Of a DNA stretch of 64,000 nt, positions 62,763 to 64,000 are shown piece by piece (positions within the stretch are counted from its first letter, which is position 1; every line of letters begins with the position of its first letter). Both the position numbers and the translations under genes were made by a program. The DNA is taken from NCBI RefSeq assembly GCF_002844275.1, contig NZ_NXGX01000001.1:310001-374000 (forward strand), in the 5' to 3' direction. This stretch comes from Thalassospira lohafexi (GTDB taxonomy: Bacteria; Pseudomonadota; Alphaproteobacteria; Rhodospirillales; Thalassospiraceae). Under the pieces are notes generated by a model. It saw only the letters and a program-made list of their open reading frames with translations. It made no database searches and had not been told where the DNA came from.

Positions 62763-63935
62763 ATGACCGACGTCGTAATTGTAGGTGCCGCAAGAACGCC
62801 AATTGGCGCATTTAGCGGTACGCTAACCAACACCCCGGCCCATGATCTGGGCGCTATTGCGATCAAGGCGGCACTTGAACGTGCCGGTGTCGAAGGCGAC
62901 GCGGTTGACGAAGTCATTTTGGGTCAGGTTCTGACCGGCGGGCAGGGGCAAAACCCCGCACGTCAGGCGGCCATTGGTGCGGGTATTTCAGACCGCGCAA
63001 CTGCCTTTCTGATCAATCAGGTTTGTGGGTCGGGCTTGCGCACCGTCGCCCTTGCCGCCCAGCAAATCATGACCGGGGATGCCAACATCGTCGTTGCCGG
63101 TGGTCAGGAAAACATGTCGCTTTCGGGCCATGTCGCGTATCTGCGTGCCGGTCACAAAATGGGCGACGTAAGCTTCATCGACACCATGATCAGGGATGGT
63201 TTGTGGTGTGCGTTTAACGGCTACCACATGGGCAACACGGCGGAAAACATTGCCAAAAAATGGGGCATTTCACGCGAAGAGCAGGATGCCTTTGCCGTTG
63301 CCTCGCAAAACAAGGCCGAAGCCGCCCAGAAATCCGGTCGGTTTGCCGATGAAATTGCTGCTGTCACCATTGCACATCGCAAAGGCGAAACCGTGTTTGA
63401 TGCCGATGAATATCCGCGTCATGGCGCAAACGTCGAAGGCATGGCAAAACTCCGCCCGGCCTTTGACAAAGAAGGCACCGTGACTGCGGGTAACGCATCG
63501 GGCATTAATGACGGGGCGGCTGCCTTGGTTGTCATGTCGGCTGCCGAAGCCTCCAAACGCGGTCTGACCCCGCTTGCGACGATAAAAAGCTGGGCCACGG
63601 CGGGTGTTGATCCGGCGATCATGGGTACGGGCCCGATCCCGGCATCGAAAAAGGCGCTTGAAAAGGCTGGCTGGTCGGCCGGTGATCTTGACCTGATCGA
63701 AGCCAACGAAGCCTTTGCCGCACAGGCCATCGCGGTTAACCGCGACATGGGCTGGGATACCGATAAGGTCAACGTCAATGGTGGGGCGATTGCCCTTGGC
63801 CATCCGATCGGTGCCTCGGGTGCGCGCGTCTTTACCACCCTGCTTCATGAAATGCAGAAACGCGATGCGAAAAAAGGCCTCGCGACGCTTTGCATTGGTG
63901 GTGGCATGGGGGTTGCGCTTTGCGTCGAACGCTAA
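62763..63935 (+). CDS. phaA: Acetyl-CoA acetyltransferase (thiolase)
   Basis: 390 residues, typical for tetrameric biosynthetic thiolases. Active-site Cys in [15 protein letters not shown] (about residue 89), His in [14 protein letters not shown] (about 348), and second Cys in [13 protein letters not shown] (about 378); [10 protein letters not shown] is also conserved. It condenses two acetyl-CoA to acetoacetyl-CoA, the first step of PHB synthesis, or runs in reverse in beta-oxidation. A phaB-type reductase would be expected just beyond the window's right edge; it is not seen here. Confidence 0.93.
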   Translation: MTDVVIVGAARTPIGAFSGTLTNTPAHDLGAIAIKAALERAGVEGDAVDEVILGQVLTGGQGQNPARQAAIGAGISDRATAFLINQVCGSGLRTVALAAQQIMTGDANIVVAGGQENMSLSGHVAYLRAGHKMGDVSFIDTMIRDGLWCAFNGYHMGNTAENIAKKWGISREEQDAFAVASQNKAEAAQKSGRFADEIAAVTIAHRKGETVFDADEYPRHGANVEGMAKLRPAFDKEGTVTAGNASGINDGAAALVVMSAAEASKRGLTPLATIKSWATAGVDPAIMGTGPIPASKKALEKAGWSAGDLDLIEANEAFAAQAIAVNRDMGWDTDKVNVNGGAIALGHPIGASGARVFTTLLHEMQKRDAKKGLATLCIGGGMGVALCVER

Positions 63936-64000
63936 GCCGCAATTTTCGCCTGAATTTCTAAGCACGCGGGGCGTCCTCTTAACGGGGATGCCCTGTTTGC

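Overview
The window looks like the chromosome of a Gram-negative alphaproteobacterium, probably a marine member of the Rhodospirillales close to Thalassospira. That is an inference from the rplU-rpmA-obgE-proB block, the phaR/PHA-synthase-type genes, the acetyl-CoA acetyltransferase and the protein sequences; no database search was possible. The core genes look GC-richer than the two surface-glycan regions and the integrated element, which look more AT-rich and acquired.

1-17.5 kb: first surface-glycan locus. An SGNH-type protein and a B12-binding radical SAM enzyme face left. Facing right is a long, tightly packed operon: an ABC exporter, then NeuB, NeuC and NeuA homologues (nonulosonic acid synthesis and activation), a clear UDP-sulfoquinovose synthase homologue, a glycosyltransferase-like protein, a sugar epimerase, GT4 and GT9 glycosyltransferases, a PIG-L deacetylase overlapping a formyltransferase, a GNAT-YdcF fusion and a second nonulosonic acid synthase of the PseI type. 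Together they suggest a glycan with nonulosonic acid, perhaps N-formyl sugar and perhaps sulfoquinovose.

17.6-26.9 kb: an integrated element bounded by a 15-bp direct repeat, the right copy being the 3' end of tRNA-Ser(CGA). It has a P4-type integrase, three small AlpA-like proteins, a Toprim primase, a D5-type helicase, an iteron-like putative origin, a candidate small RNA, TerS-like and TerL terminase subunits, and a protein resembling a phage scaffold. It has no portal, major capsid, tail or lysis gene, so it reads as a phage satellite that brings its own packaging motor and perhaps a capsid-assembly modifier.

26.9-37.5 kb: core chromosome: tRNA-Ser, rplU, rpmA, obgE, proB, a cupin fragment, an FAD oxidoreductase, an XRE regulator, PhaR, a low-complexity protein that overlaps a short PHA-synthase-like enzyme, and a Gate-domain membrane protein.

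37.5-39.6 kb: a recombination scar. The 3' part of a metallophosphoesterase gene and an aldo/keto reductase lacking its N-terminus meet head to head, flanked by an imperfect 23-bp direct repeat. A perfect 36-bp palindrome and an internally deleted Lrp/AsnC gene follow.

39.6-56.1 kb: second surface-glycan island: five class I methyltransferase or GT2 genes, three GT4-type glycosyltransferases, a polysaccharide deacetylase, an O-antigen polymerase/ligase, a FemAB-like transferase, a Wzx-type flippase, a WecB-type epimerase, a PseC-type aminotransferase and GalE. The intact parent of the deleted Lrp gene lies on the far side (56.5 kb), so the island is flanked by two Lrp copies.

57-62 kb: a leftward signalling block: a PAS histidine kinase and three response regulators with degenerate HD-GYP, HDOD and EAL outputs. 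62.8-63.9 kb: acetyl-CoA acetyltransferase (thiolase), probably supplying PHA synthesis.
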